A stretch of 61,660 bases of DNA from Polaromonas sp. GTDB lineage: Bacteria; Pseudomonadota; Gammaproteobacteria; Burkholderiales; Burkholderiaceae_C. The stretch is taken from contig NZ_JAQSDN010000016.1 of the NCBI RefSeq assembly GCF_029945925.1, positions 1 through 61,660 on the forward strand, given 5' to 3'. This document shows positions 37,498 to 46,946 of the stretch, one piece after another. A model generated the notes under the pieces. It made no database searches, was not told where the DNA came from, and saw only the letters and a program-made list of their open reading frames with translations. Within the stretch, counting starts at the first letter, position 1. Each line of letters begins with the position of its first letter. Position numbers and translations under genes: made by a program.

Positions 37498-37919
37498 GCA
37501 GCAAAGCCATCGTCCTGGATGCAAACATCCTGATCCGGGCCGTGTTGGGAAGGCGGGTTCGGGAGCTGATTCTTGAAAACGCCTCGACCGTCAAGTTCTT
37601 CGCCCCGGACGTGGCTTATGCCGATGCCCGAAAGTACCTGCCAGCGCTGCTGGAAAAGCGGGGCGTCATGAGTTCCGTGGCCATGACGGTTCTGGACGGC
37701 CTCGAAGGCGTCGTCCAGTCCATCGAGCTTGAACTTTACGCCGGCATGCAAGCGCAGGCCTTGCAACGAATCGCCATCCGCGATGCCAACGACTGGCCCG
37801 TGCTGGCCTGTGCCATGACCATTGGCTGCCCCGTGTGGACGGAGGATGCCGACTTTTTTGGCACAGGCGTGGCAACGTGGACGACGGACCGTGTTGGGCT
37901 TTACTTGTGCAGCCCATGA
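37494..37919 (+). CDS. PIN domain toxin (putative RNase)
   Basis: A 141-residue PIN-domain protein. Acidic residues of the metal site are visible: D in VLDANILIRAVLG, E in the central helix region, and the two in RDANDWPVLACAM and WTEDADFFG. Such toxins are Mg-dependent endoribonucleases. It is coupled to the Phd-type antitoxin upstream (ATGA overlap), and its own stop overlaps the next start. Confidence 0.85.
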   Translation: MSSKAIVLDANILIRAVLGRRVRELILENASTVKFFAPDVAYADARKYLPALLEKRGVMSSVAMTVLDGLEGVVQSIELELYAGMQAQALQRIAIRDANDWPVLACAMTIGCPVWTEDADFFGTGVATWTTDRVGLYLCSP

Positions 37920-38137
37920 CGCCCGTTGTTCACCCGATTCTCACCGAGGCCGATTACCAGGCCGCACTGCAGTTGGTGGCGCCGTACTTTGAGAACGAGC
38001 CCGAGGTTGGCAGTGATGCCGGATCGCACTTTGAGGCGATGGTCGCGCTTATTCAGGACTATGAGACCAAGCACTACCCGATCGCTCCCGCCGAGCAGGC
38101 TGTGCCGATTACGGAAAGCCGTAGGGCAAAGCACTAG
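37916..38137 (+). CDS. Truncated HigA-like antitoxin fragment
   Basis: 73 residues. HPILTEADYQAALQLVAPYFENEPEVGSDAGSHFEAMVALIQDYETKHYPI is the N-terminal helical part of HigA-type antitoxins. The expected XRE HTH domain is missing; the frame ends with ITESRRAKH. No HigB toxin is adjacent. Either a remnant or a small stand-alone protein coupled to the PIN gene (overlap 37916-37919). Confidence 0.6.
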   Translation: MTPVVHPILTEADYQAALQLVAPYFENEPEVGSDAGSHFEAMVALIQDYETKHYPIAPAEQAVPITESRRAKH

Positions 38138-38175
38138 CTTTGCTACCAAAGCTTTAGTGCAGTTATCCTCTGGGC

Positions 38176-39096
38176 ATGGCTATTCCAGACTACCAAACCT
38201 GCATGCTCCCATTTCTACGTTTTCTCGGCGATAGCGAGGAACATTCCCTTCGCGATGCTGAGGAATCGCTGGGTGAGTATTTCCAGTTGTCCGCCACCGA
38301 GCGCGCCGAACTGCTAGCAAGTGGGCAGCAGAGAGTCTTCAAAAACAGGATCGGCTGGGCAAGAACATACTTAAAAAAGGCATGCCTCATCGAGGCGCCC
38401 AAGCGTGGTGTGTTCAAGATCACTGACAGAGGACTTAAAGTTCTTTCGACAAATCCAGTCCGAATCGACGGAAAGTTTTTGGAGCAGTTTCCCGAGTTCG
38501 TGGAATTCAGGGAAATCTCCAAGAAGACAAGTGAGAACATAACGGCTTCAGGACCTGCGCAGAATCCATCGGCCACCGTCACTCCCGAAGAAGAAATCGA
38601 GCGTGCCTATCAAGGTTTGCGTGAGCAACTCGCGCAGGAACTGCTTGCTGTAATTCTGAGTTGCTCTCCAGTATTTTTCGAGCAGCTTGTTGTTGATGTG
38701 CTTGTGAAGATGGGTTACGGCGGTTCCAGGCGCGATGCGGGTGAGCGAATAGGGCAGACCGGCGATGGCGGTATCGACGGAATCATCAAGGAAGATCGTC
38801 TTGGCTTGGACACGATTTTCATTCAGGCAAAACGCTGGCAAGGATCGGTCGGACGCCCTGAAATTCAAAAGTTTGTTGGTGCACTTCAAGGCCAGCGCGC
38901 GAGGAAAGGCGTCTTCATTACTACATCGACTTTTACAGCCGATGCAATTGACTACGCCTCGAGAATTGACACAAAGGTGGTGCTGATCGATGGAAAGGCT
39001 TTGTCTGCGTTAATGATCGATTTTGATGTGGGTGTTTCGGCGTCTGCCTCTTATGTGGTCAAGCGCGTTGACTCTGATTACTTCGAAGAGAGTTGA
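38176..39096 (+). CDS. mrr: Mrr-type restriction endonuclease
   Basis: A 306-residue type IV restriction enzyme that cuts methylated DNA. The N-terminal winged-helix region (about 1-95) matches the Mrr N-domain (YQTCMLPFLRFLGDSEEHSLRDAEE). The C-terminal PD-(D/E)XK-like core shows GDGGIDGIIKE and FIQAKRW. Codon use is more AT-rich than in flanking genes, and it sits next to a toxin-antitoxin module; both suggest horizontal acquisition. Confidence 0.9.
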   Translation: MAIPDYQTCMLPFLRFLGDSEEHSLRDAEESLGEYFQLSATERAELLASGQQRVFKNRIGWARTYLKKACLIEAPKRGVFKITDRGLKVLSTNPVRIDGKFLEQFPEFVEFREISKKTSENITASGPAQNPSATVTPEEEIERAYQGLREQLAQELLAVILSCSPVFFEQLVVDVLVKMGYGGSRRDAGERIGQTGDGGIDGIIKEDRLGLDTIFIQAKRWQGSVGRPEIQKFVGALQGQRARKGVFITTSTFTADAIDYASRIDTKVVLIDGKALSALMIDFDVGVSASASYVVKRVDSDYFEES

Positions 39097-40233
39097 TTAC
39101 AGCGAATCGCCCAGCATCGCTTCATATTCCTCCGCCGTCGCAATCCGCGGATTCGTCTTGTGGCAATGGTCGGCCATCGCGCCCACGATGATCTGCTCGA
39201 ACTGCGCGCGCTGAACGCCCATCTCGGCCAGGCCCTTGGGCAACCCCAGGCGGGCATTCATGTCCTTGACGGCTTCGGGAATGTCGCTGCCTGAGGCCAG
39301 GCCCATGGCCTGCGCCATGCGGTTCAGCCGGTTTTCTTTCTGGATCGACTCGGCACTCGCGTTGAAACGCACGACCGCCGGCAAAAACATCGCGTTCAGC
39401 GTGCCGTGGTGCAGGCGCGGATCGACGCCGCCCAGGCTGTGGCTCAGGCTGTGCACACAACCCAGTCCTTTCTGGAAGGCCATCGCGCCCTGCATGGACG
39501 CGCTCATCATGTTGAGGCGGGCTTCGCGGTCGCTGCCGTCGCGCGTGGCGCGTTCGATGTGGGCCCAGCCGCGCTGCAGGCCGTCCAGGCCGATGCCGTC
39601 GGCCGGCGGGTTGAAGGCGGGCGCCATGAATGTTTCCATGCAGTGCGCAATCGCGTCCATGCCGGTGGCCGCCGTCAGTTGGGGCGGCAGGCCCAGCGTC
39701 AGTTCGGGGTCGCAGATCGCGGCTTTCGGAACGATGTGCCAGGAGTGGAAACCGAGCTTGCGGTGGTCGTCCAGGATGATGATGGCGCCGCGCGCCACCT
39801 CGCTGCCGGTGCCGCTGGTGGTGGGCACGGCAATCAGCGGCACCGCGCGGTCGGTGATTTTCAGCGAGCCGCCCTCGATGGTGGCGTAGGTTTTGAGCGG
39901 TCCTTCGTGGGTGGCGGCAATCGCCACGCCCTTGGCACAGTCGATGGCCGAGCCGCCGCCGACGGCGATCAGGCCGTCGCAGCCCTGGGCCTGGTACACG
40001 GCGACTGCGGCGCGCACGGCGGCTTCGGTCGGGTTCGAGGGCGTCTGGTCGAACACCGCCACGGTCATGCCGGGCAGGGCGTCGAGTGCCTTTTGCAGGA
40101 CGCCGGCCGCCTTGACCCCGGCGTCGGTGATGACCAGCGGCTTGCTGATGCCCACACGTTCACATTCCTGCTTGAGGAGCTTGACCGCGCCGTAGTCGAA
40201 CTGGATCTGGGTGACGTAGTAAATGAAGGCCAT
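39097..40233 (-). CDS. Iron-containing alcohol dehydrogenase
   Basis: A 378-residue group III alcohol dehydrogenase. The NAD-binding motif GGGSAIDCAKGVAI and metal-ligand segments DAIAHCMETFMAP and HSLSHSLGGVDPRLHHG with conserved His residues are visible. The N-terminus IYYVTQIQFDYGAVKLL is typical of the family. It is transcribed alone, convergent with mrr and divergent from the esterase. Substrate not predictable. Confidence 0.92.
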   Translation of the reverse strand: MAFIYYVTQIQFDYGAVKLLKQECERVGISKPLVITDAGVKAAGVLQKALDALPGMTVAVFDQTPSNPTEAAVRAAVAVYQAQGCDGLIAVGGGSAIDCAKGVAIAATHEGPLKTYATIEGGSLKITDRAVPLIAVPTTSGTGSEVARGAIIILDDHRKLGFHSWHIVPKAAICDPELTLGLPPQLTAATGMDAIAHCMETFMAPAFNPPADGIGLDGLQRGWAHIERATRDGSDREARLNMMSASMQGAMAFQKGLGCVHSLSHSLGGVDPRLHHGTLNAMFLPAVVRFNASAESIQKENRLNRMAQAMGLASGSDIPEAVKDMNARLGLPKGLAEMGVQRAQFEQIIVGAMADHCHKTNPRIATAEEYEAMLGDSL

Positions 40234-40401
40234 GGTTTGCTGTCTTTCGGCGTTGTACGATGCGGGGCGGTTGGCGTATTCCTGCCCAACCTGAACACTC
40301 TACTTTACCGGCTGGAGACTCCCTTGACTTGCATGCAGACCCGGATGATGGTCACTTTGGCGATAGCGGGCACCCGGCCGATGTTTCTGGCTTACCGGTA
40401 A

Positions 40402-41367
40402 ATGCGGGGACAGGCTGCACACGCCCTGCTGACGCCCGCCATGCGCGACGTGATCCGCCGCATGGGGCGGGCAGGGCACCCGGCGTTTCACACGCTGACG
40501 GCCACCCAGGCCCGCGCGGCCTACGAAGCCGGCGCTGGCGTGCTGGAAATTCCCACACCGGCACTGGCGCGCGTCGAAAATTTCAGCATCCCGGCGCGCG
40601 ACGGCCATGCCTTGCCGGCCCGGCTGTACGCGCCTTCGACCGACAAGCTGCCGGTGCTGCTGTATTTCCACGGCGGCGGGTTCACCATAGGCAGCATCGC
40701 GACGCATGACATCCTGTGCCGCCAGCTCAGCCACCTCGCGGGCTGCGCTGTGGTGGCTGTGGACTACCGGCTCGCCCCCGAGCACAAGTTTCCGACGGCC
40801 GCCCATGACGCGGAGGATGCGCTGCAGTGGTTGGCAACCCATGCGAACAGGCTCGGGCTGGACAGTGAACGGTTGGCGGTGGGCGGCGACAGCGCAGGCG
40901 GCACCCTGGCCGCGATGTGTGCAGTGCTGGCGCGCGATGCCGGGCTGCCGCTGGCCCTGCAACTGCTGTTTTACCCCGGCTGCTCAGCGCACCAGGACAC
41001 ACCCTCACACCGCCGGTTTGCACGCGGCTTTGTGCTCGAGGAGCGCGAGATCAACTGGTTTTTCAGCCGTTATGTGCGCGGCCCGGCCGACCGCGACGAC
41101 TGGCGTTTTGCGCCCCTGAACACCTCCGATGTGGACGGCGTGGCGCCGGCCTGGGTGGGTCTGGCAGAATGCGACCCGCTGGTCGACGAGGGTGTGATGT
41201 ACGCCGACAAGCTGAGAATGGCCGGCGTGGCGGTCGACCTGGAAATCTACCGCGGCGTCACCCACGAGTTCATCAAGATGGGACGCATCCTTCCCGAAGC
41301 GCGGCAAGCCCATGCCGACGCGGCAAGCGCCTTGCGCCGTGCTTTTTTGAAAGAGATTGACGCATGA
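40402..41367 (+). CDS. Alpha/beta hydrolase (HSL family esterase)
   Basis: A 321-residue carboxylesterase of the hormone-sensitive lipase family. The oxyanion motif HGGGFTIGS, nucleophile Ser in GGDSAGGTLAA, the Asp in AECDPLVDEG and the His in YRGVTHEFIKMG complete the triad. Length fits family IV esterases. Its stop overlaps the start of the next gene by 4 bases, indicating co-translation with the thioesterase-GNAT fusion. Confidence 0.9.
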   Translation: MRGQAAHALLTPAMRDVIRRMGRAGHPAFHTLTATQARAAYEAGAGVLEIPTPALARVENFSIPARDGHALPARLYAPSTDKLPVLLYFHGGGFTIGSIATHDILCRQLSHLAGCAVVAVDYRLAPEHKFPTAAHDAEDALQWLATHANRLGLDSERLAVGGDSAGGTLAAMCAVLARDAGLPLALQLLFYPGCSAHQDTPSHRRFARGFVLEEREINWFFSRYVRGPADRDDWRFAPLNTSDVDGVAPAWVGLAECDPLVDEGVMYADKLRMAGVAVDLEIYRGVTHEFIKMGRILPEARQAHADAASALRRAFLKEIDA

Positions 41368-42221
41368 AACGACAGGACTTCCGATTTTTTCACCGCCTGC
41401 GCGTGCGCTGGGCCGAAGTGGACATGCAGAAAATTGTCTTCAACGCGCACTACCTGATGTACTTCGACACGGCGGTCACCGACTACTGGCGCGCGCTGGC
41501 CCTGCCGTATGAACAGGCCATGCACCAGCTCGGTGGCGAGCTGTATGTCAAGAAAGCCACCGTCGAATTCCATGCTTCGGCGCGCTGCGACGACCAGCTG
41601 GACGTCGCCATGAAGTGCTCGCGCATCGGCACCTCGTCCATGGTGTTCACCGGCGCCATTTTCCGCGGCGAGCAGTTGCTGATCACCAGCGAGTTGATCT
41701 ACGTGTTTGCCGACCCGCTCACGCAAACCTCCCGGCCGGTGCCCGACGGCTTGCGCCGCATTTTGACAGCCTATGAAGCCGGCGAGCCCATGGTCACGCT
41801 CAAGCTGGGTTCCTGGGCCGAACTCGGTGCCCATGCCGGTGCCATCCGCTCCGAAGTGTTCATCGAAGAGCAGGGCATTCCGCTGGAGATGGAATGGGAC
41901 GAAGCCGACCACAGTGCCGTGCATGCCGTGGCCTACAACGGCCTGGGCCAGCCGGTGGCCACAGGCCGGCTGCTGCAACACGGTACCGGCACCGGAAAAA
42001 TCGGGCGCATGGCCGTGAGCCGGGTGCTCCGGGGCACCCGCCTCGGACGCGAACTGCTGCACGCCCTGATGGCCCAGGCCCGGCAACGCGGCGACACCGA
42101 GGTGCTGCTGCACGCCCAGCGCAGCGCCGAAGGGTTTTACAGCCGCCTGGGTTTCACCCCGCGCGGCGAACCCTTCGATGAGGTGGCCATTGCCCACATC
42201 GAGATGGTCAAGCCCCTTTAG
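41364..42221 (+). CDS. YbgC-type thioesterase fused to GNAT acetyltransferase
   Basis: A 285-residue two-domain protein. Residues about 1-135 are a hotdog acyl-CoA thioesterase (LRVRWAEVDMQKIVFNAHYLMYFDTAVTDYW, where D22 is in the usual YbgC catalytic position). Residues about 145-285 are a GNAT fold (EVFIEEQGIPLEMEWDEADHSAVHAVAYNG; acetyl-CoA loop RVLRGTRLGRELLHAL). The fusion suggests that acyl-CoA hydrolysis and acyl transfer are linked. Partners and substrates are unknown. Confidence 0.85.
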   Translation: MKRQDFRFFHRLRVRWAEVDMQKIVFNAHYLMYFDTAVTDYWRALALPYEQAMHQLGGELYVKKATVEFHASARCDDQLDVAMKCSRIGTSSMVFTGAIFRGEQLLITSELIYVFADPLTQTSRPVPDGLRRILTAYEAGEPMVTLKLGSWAELGAHAGAIRSEVFIEEQGIPLEMEWDEADHSAVHAVAYNGLGQPVATGRLLQHGTGTGKIGRMAVSRVLRGTRLGRELLHALMAQARQRGDTEVLLHAQRSAEGFYSRLGFTPRGEPFDEVAIAHIEMVKPL

Positions 42222-42239
42222 AAAAACCGCCGCCTGAAT

Positions 42240-43100
42240 TTACAGCGGGGTCCGGCCCTGCTGCCAGATCAGTTGGCAGCGGCTGTCGCTCTTCCGCAGC
42301 AAGCCGTGCCGGGGGTCGTGTGGGTGGGTGATTTCATCGATCTCGATGGCCCATGTAACCTCAGGAGAAACACTTTCTTCGGCACGAGCCACCAGCACCG
42401 TGCTGCTGCGCGTGCCGTAAGCGTGCTCGGGAAAATCGACGAACACACTCGACAACGCGCGCTCCAGGGCCAGCGGTACACCCGTGCGCGGCAGGTGCAC
42501 GTCGCCGGGGCGCTTCCTGTCCTGCAGGGCGGACCAGAGTCCGGCCTGCAGGTCCTCTTGCCTGTCCGAATCCAGCGCTTGGCGCAGCGCTGTTTTCAGC
42601 GCGCGGGTTTTGGGCCAGGGCGTGTCCAGTGCGCCGTTGGACAGGCCGTAAACACCGGGCTTGAGCGCGCACGATTGCCAGCTCTTGACCGGGCCGCCGT
42701 CGGGGTCGGACTGGTTGCTGAGCCAGTGCCAGGCGGAGGACTGGAAATCACCGAGCACCAGGTTGAAGGCGCCATAGACAGTGCTGTCGGTCTGCGCCAT
42801 GAACTGGCCGGCATCCATTCCGCCTTCGAGCCAGCGCATGACCAACTCACCACGTGACCGTTCACCGGCGACCGGATGCGGCTCGCGCACATTGGTCAGC
42901 ATCGCCACCCGCCCGCCGGGGCTCAGGCCCAGCCAGGTCCCGCCGGCGCGCAGGTCGCGACCGGAGATCACTTCCTTGCCCGCCTCGGTGTGCCAGCGCG
43001 CCAGCGGCGCCGTGGGCCGGTTCAGGAATTCATCGCGGTTGGCAGCGATTACCAGCGGCCAGCGCGGCGAAGCGTCAATGGCAAAGGCGATCAGGCACAT
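42240..43100 (-). CDS. NRDE family protein (TANGO2-like)
   Basis: A 286-residue protein starting MCLIAFAIDASPRWPLVIAANRDEFLNRPT. The NRDE motif (Asn-Arg-Asp-Glu, about residues 21-24) after an N-terminal Cys at position 2 defines the family. Also visible is GRDLRAGGTWLGLSPGGRVAMLTNVRE. Eukaryotic TANGO2 homologues are linked to haem or lipid handling; no bacterial role is firm. It is followed on the same strand by the end of ygfZ, whose stop is only about 10 bases away. Confidence 0.88.
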   Translation of the reverse strand: MCLIAFAIDASPRWPLVIAANRDEFLNRPTAPLARWHTEAGKEVISGRDLRAGGTWLGLSPGGRVAMLTNVREPHPVAGERSRGELVMRWLEGGMDAGQFMAQTDSTVYGAFNLVLGDFQSSAWHWLSNQSDPDGGPVKSWQSCALKPGVYGLSNGALDTPWPKTRALKTALRQALDSDRQEDLQAGLWSALQDRKRPGDVHLPRTGVPLALERALSSVFVDFPEHAYGTRSSTVLVARAEESVSPEVTWAIEIDEITHPHDPRHGLLRKSDSRCQLIWQQGRTPL

Positions 43101-43109
43101 CGCTGGGCG

Positions 43110-44078
43110 TCAGATATCTTCAAGCAGGGCGTAGGGCAGGGGCAACAGCGCCAGGGCTGGACCGCTGGCACTGCCCAAAGTCAGCCGGCCGCCGTCGGCA
43201 TCGGCCGCAGCGGCGGTCTGCAGGGACACGATCACATCAAAACCTGCAGTCGGGTGCGGTGCGCAGGCCGCAACCAGGCCGCAAGGCTGTTCCGCGTCGG
43301 CGGCATGGAACACCTCCTGGCCCACCTGCGGCGTGCCGTCGGTGTGCGCCACGTAGGCGCGGCGTTTGAGCGTGCCGCGAAACTGGCTGCGCGCCACGAT
43401 TTCCTGCCCCGGGTAACAGCCTTTCTTGAAACTCACGCCGCCGACCGACTCGTAGTTGAGCATCTGCGGCACAAAGGCTTCGAAAATCGGCTGCGTGATC
43501 ATGGCGATGCCCGACTGCACCTCGAGCCAGTGCCAGTGCGCCAGCGGCAACACCGCGCCCGCAGGCGCCGGGGTGCCGGTCGGGGCGCACCACAAGGCGC
43601 GCGGCTGGCCGGCGCCGGGATGCAGGAAAACCAGGTTTGCCTCATCAAAATCAAGCTTGGCCCAAGCGGGATGCGCGCCGCAAGCTATGGTTTCGATAGC
43701 GTCACCAGCCAGCCCGCGGAGGGTGTACTCCGCCGTGGCATCACTCAACCTGGCTTTGGCACGCAGCACAAACATGGACAGGCGCTTGAGCGTGGCGGGC
43801 AGGATGTCGCGGCTGCAGACCAGCAGAATTTCGTCCGCGCTGCGTTTGAAAACAATGAAGCTGGCCTGCATGCGGCCCTTGGCATTGCAGAACGCGGCCA
43901 GTCGCGCTTCGGACAGGCCCAGCAGCGCCACGTCCTGCGTGAGCTGGCCCTGGAGGAATTTGGCCGCCTCTTCGCCGGCGACACGAATCACGCCCAAGTG
44001 CGTCAGTTCGGCAACGCCGGACGGCAGGGTGTTCAATGGCAGGGAAACAGGAGGGGAATCGGAAGGGAAGGTCAACAT
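43110..44078 (-). CDS. ygfZ: Folate-binding protein YgfZ
   Basis: A 322-residue tetrahydrofolate-dependent protein assisting Fe-S cluster assembly or repair. The diagnostic motif KGCYPGQEIVAR, with its essential Cys, is intact. The N-terminal GcvT-like fold includes RVAGEEAAKFLQGQLTQDV. It is divergent from mltG with a very short (about 46-base) promoter region, an arrangement common in Burkholderiales. Confidence 0.93.
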   Translation of the reverse strand: MLTFPSDSPPVSLPLNTLPSGVAELTHLGVIRVAGEEAAKFLQGQLTQDVALLGLSEARLAAFCNAKGRMQASFIVFKRSADEILLVCSRDILPATLKRLSMFVLRAKARLSDATAEYTLRGLAGDAIETIACGAHPAWAKLDFDEANLVFLHPGAGQPRALWCAPTGTPAPAGAVLPLAHWHWLEVQSGIAMITQPIFEAFVPQMLNYESVGGVSFKKGCYPGQEIVARSQFRGTLKRRAYVAHTDGTPQVGQEVFHAADAEQPCGLVAACAPHPTAGFDVIVSLQTAAAADADGGRLTLGSASGPALALLPLPYALLEDI

Positions 44079-44124
44079 GGCTGAATTATCATAGCCCTAT
44101 CGTTTTCCGGAAGGTAACAGGGTT

Positions 44125-45132
44125 GTGCGTCGTTTCTTGATGAGTTTGCTTGTTTTGGTGTTTGTCGCCGGTCTGGTGGTGTTTGGTGCCGTCGGCTGGT
44201 GGCTGCACGAACCCCTGACCCTGAAGCCGCAGCCCGGCAGCCAGGTGCTGGATCTGGAGATCGAGCCCGGCACCCCCGCCCAGCGCGTGGCCGGCGTCGT
44301 GGCCGCCAGCGGCGTCGATGTGCAGCCGGTGTTGCTGTATGCCTGGTTTCGCCTGTCGGGCCAGGCGAGGCAGATCAAGGCTGGCAGTTACGAGATCACA
44401 CCGGGCACCACGCCGCGCAGGTTGCTGAGCATGCTGGTGCGCGGCGAGGAAAGCCTCAAAAGCGTGACCCTGGTCGAGGGCTGGAACTTCCGCCAGGTGC
44501 GCGCAGCCCTGCAAAAAGCAGAAGCCCTCAAACCCGACACGCAGGGGCTGGGCGCGGAGGCCATCATGGCGCAACTGGGCAAGCCTGGTGTGCATCCCGA
44601 GGGCCGGTTTTTCCCCGACACCTATACCTATGCCAAAGGCTCCAGCGACCTGGCGGTGCTCAAACGCGCGGCCCGCGCGATGGACAAACGCCTGGAAGCG
44701 GCCTGGGCCCTGCGCAGCGCGGACACGCCCCTGAAAACGCCCGATGAAGCCCTGATCCTGGCCAGCATTGTTGAAAAGGAAACCGGCAAACCCTTGGACC
44801 GGCCGGAAATCGGCGGGGTTTTCAGCAACCGCCTGCGCATCGGCATGATGCTGCAGACCGACCCGACGGTGATTTACGGCATGGGCGAACAGTTCGACGG
44901 CAACCTGCGCAAGCGCGATCTGCAGGCTGACACACCGTACAACACCTACACCCGCACCGGCCTGCCGCCCACGCCGATTGCCATGCCCGGCAAGGCGGCC
45001 CTGCTGGCCGCGGTGCAGCCGGCGCAGACCAAGGCTCTGTATTTTGTCGCGCGCGGTGACGGCACCAGCCACTTCAGCAGCAGCCTGGACGAGCACAACC
45101 GCGCCGTCAACAAGTTTCAACGAAACAACTGA
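44125..45132 (+). CDS. mltG: Endolytic murein transglycosylase MltG
   Basis: A 335-residue inner-membrane enzyme cutting nascent glycan strands. It starts with GTG. One N-terminal TM helix ([23 protein letters not shown]) is followed by a LysM-like region and the YceG catalytic domain. The catalytic Glu lies in [11 protein letters not shown], with [12 protein letters not shown] and QTDPTVIYG typical of the family. The stop overlaps the tmk start by one base, so mltG-tmk-holB form one transcriptional unit. Confidence 0.94.
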   Translation: MRRFLMSLLVLVFVAGLVVFGAVGWWLHEPLTLKPQPGSQVLDLEIEPGTPAQRVAGVVAASGVDVQPVLLYAWFRLSGQARQIKAGSYEITPGTTPRRLLSMLVRGEESLKSVTLVEGWNFRQVRAALQKAEALKPDTQGLGAEAIMAQLGKPGVHPEGRFFPDTYTYAKGSSDLAVLKRAARAMDKRLEAAWALRSADTPLKTPDEALILASIVEKETGKPLDRPEIGGVFSNRLRIGMMLQTDPTVIYGMGEQFDGNLRKRDLQADTPYNTYTRTGLPPTPIAMPGKAALLAAVQPAQTKALYFVARGDGTSHFSSSLDEHNRAVNKFQRNN

Positions 45133-45806
45133 TGACAGGCCTGTTCATCAGCTTCGAAGGCATAGACGGCGCGGGCAAGTCCACGCACATCAGCGCGCTG
45201 GCCGAGGCCTTCAGGGCGCAGGGCAGGGCCGTGACCCTGAGCCGCGAACCGGGCGGCACGCCGCTGGCCGAGAAGCTGCGCGCCATGATCCTCAACGACG
45301 TGATGGACCCGCTGACCGAAGCCCTGCTGATTTTTGCGGCCCGGCGCGACCACCTGACCACCGTGATCGCCCCGGCATTGGCACGCGGCGATGTGGTCCT
45401 GTGCGACCGGTTCACCGACGCGACCTTTGCCTACCAGGGCGGCGGGCGCGGTTTCGATCTCGACGTGCTATCAAAATTGGAGCTGTGGGCGCAGGATGCA
45501 CGAGGGCTGGGGCGTGATTTTGTTCTTGAACTCGGCCAAAAGGAAGAGGCTGCACCGATTGTCCAGCCCGACCTGACGGTCTGGTTCGACCTGCCGCCCG
45601 AAGAAGCCGCCCAGCGCCTGACCGGCGCCCGCGTGCCGGACAGGTTCGAAGCCCAGCCGGTGGAATTTTTCCGCCGTGTGGCTCAGGGCTACGCCGACCG
45701 CATGACCGCCGACCCCGGACGTTTTGCCCGCATCGACGCCGGCCAGACACGCGAGGCCGTGTGGCAGTCGGTGCATAGAGTGTTTACCGGCAAGGGCTGG
45801 CTCTGA
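45132..45806 (+). CDS. tmk: Thymidylate kinase
   Basis: Phosphorylates dTMP to dTDP. It has 224 residues against the usual ~205-213. The P-loop [11 protein letters not shown] is intact, as are [16 protein letters not shown] and the LID-adjacent region. Between the central helix and [10 protein letters not shown] lies an unusual segment (about residues 113-135, containing [12 protein letters not shown]) encoded by a dispersed repeat. The protein is essential, so the insertion must be tolerated. Coupled to mltG upstream and holB downstream by single-base stop/start overlaps. Confidence 0.94.
   Translation: MTGLFISFEGIDGAGKSTHISALAEAFRAQGRAVTLSREPGGTPLAEKLRAMILNDVMDPLTEALLIFAARRDHLTTVIAPALARGDVVLCDRFTDATFAYQGGGRGFDLDVLSKLELWAQDARGLGRDFVLELGQKEEAAPIVQPDLTVWFDLPPEEAAQRLTGARVPDRFEAQPVEFFRRVAQGYADRMTADPGRFARIDAGQTREAVWQSVHRVFTGKGWL
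45468..45532 (+). repeat. Dispersed ~55-bp repeat inside tmk (copy 4)
   Basis: CTATCAAAATTGGAGCTGTG, GGCGCAGGATGCA and GAGGGCTGGGGCGTGATTTT follow the same block order as the other copies. The frame is maintained through the element. Confidence 0.65.
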
Positions 45807-46897
45807 TGACCGGCGATTCCGTCGCAGCCCGCCCGCCCCTGGCCCCTTGGCTGCAGACCCAGCTGCAAACCCTGCTGGCCCAGCGCGGCCATGCCTGGTT
45901 GCTCAGCGGCCCTTCCGGCCTGGGCCAGTTCGACCTGGCGCTGGCCCTGGCGCGGGCCTGGCTGTGCGAGCAGGCCACGGCGCAGGGCGCCTGCGGCGTG
46001 TGCGGCAGTTGCCATGCGGTCGACGTCCACACCCATGCCGACCTCTGCATGTTGATGCCCGAAACCCTTTCCTTGGGCCTCGGCTGGCCGCTGGATGAAA
46101 AAACCCAGGACGAGCTGGACAGCAAGAAACGCAAGCCCAGCAAGGAAATCAAGGTTGATGCGGCACGCGAGGCGGTGACGTTCACCCAGTTCACGCGTTC
46201 GCGCGGCAGTACCAAGGTGGTGCTGGTCTACCCGGCCGAACGCATGAACGCGATCACCGCCAACACCCTGCTCAAAACGCTGGAAGAGCCGCCCGGTGCG
46301 GTGCAGTTCATCCTCGCCACCGAGGCCGCGCACCAGTTGCTTCCCACCATCCGCAGCCGCTGCCAGGGCCACACCATGCACTGGCCGGATTTTGACCAGG
46401 CACTGGCCTGGCTGGCAGAGCGCGCCGGGCCGGAAGGCAAGGCCGGCAAATTGCCGGCCGCCACCGACCTGCACACCCTGCTGGCCGCCGCCGGTGGCCG
46501 GCCCGCCGACGCGCTGGAACGCGCGCAGGCCGGACCGAGCAGCGCCATCGCCCAGCACTGGCAGGCCCTGCCCAAAGCCATGGCCCGGGGCGAGGTCGGC
46601 GCGCTCAGCGACTTCGGGCCGGCCCAGGCCGTCGATGCGTTGCAAAAGCTCTGCCACGACATGCTGGCCACCCGGGCCGGCGCCGAACCGCGGTTTTTTC
46701 GCCACGCCGACTTGCCGGTACAGCCCGCCGGCAAACCCGGGGCGGCTGGCGCGGGCGCCGGCCCCGGTTTTGCCGCGCTGGGCGCCTGGGCCAAGGAGCT
46801 GGCCGCCACGGCGCGTACCGTGGAACACCCCTACAACCCCGGCCTGATGCTCGAAGCGCTGGTCAGCCGCGCACAGCTGGCACTCAATTCAAAATAA
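45806..46897 (+). CDS. holB: DNA polymerase III subunit delta'
   Basis: A 363-residue clamp-loader subunit. A Cys4 zinc-binding cluster (C in AWLCEQA, then ACGVCGSCH) is followed by the AAA-type core. SRGSTKVVLVYPAERMNAITANTLLKTLEEPPG includes the conserved LLKTLEEPP segment, and IRSRCQ is the SRC motif. As expected for delta', the P-loop is degenerate (SGPSGLGQFD). Follows tmk, as in many betaproteobacteria. Confidence 0.93.
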   Translation: MTGDSVAARPPLAPWLQTQLQTLLAQRGHAWLLSGPSGLGQFDLALALARAWLCEQATAQGACGVCGSCHAVDVHTHADLCMLMPETLSLGLGWPLDEKTQDELDSKKRKPSKEIKVDAAREAVTFTQFTRSRGSTKVVLVYPAERMNAITANTLLKTLEEPPGAVQFILATEAAHQLLPTIRSRCQGHTMHWPDFDQALAWLAERAGPEGKAGKLPAATDLHTLLAAAGGRPADALERAQAGPSSAIAQHWQALPKAMARGEVGALSDFGPAQAVDALQKLCHDMLATRAGAEPRFFRHADLPVQPAGKPGAAGAGAGPGFAALGAWAKELAATARTVEHPYNPGLMLEALVSRAQLALNSK

Positions 46898-46946
46898 GCG
46901 CTGTTTCTTGCTGACAGCCCGGCGGCCAACCCGATAAACTAGGCGC

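Noticed and set aside
40325..40401. Short plus-strand peptide MQTRMMVTLAIAGTRPMFLAYR before the esterase
   Set aside because: 22 codons, no ribosome binding site or family; likely chance.
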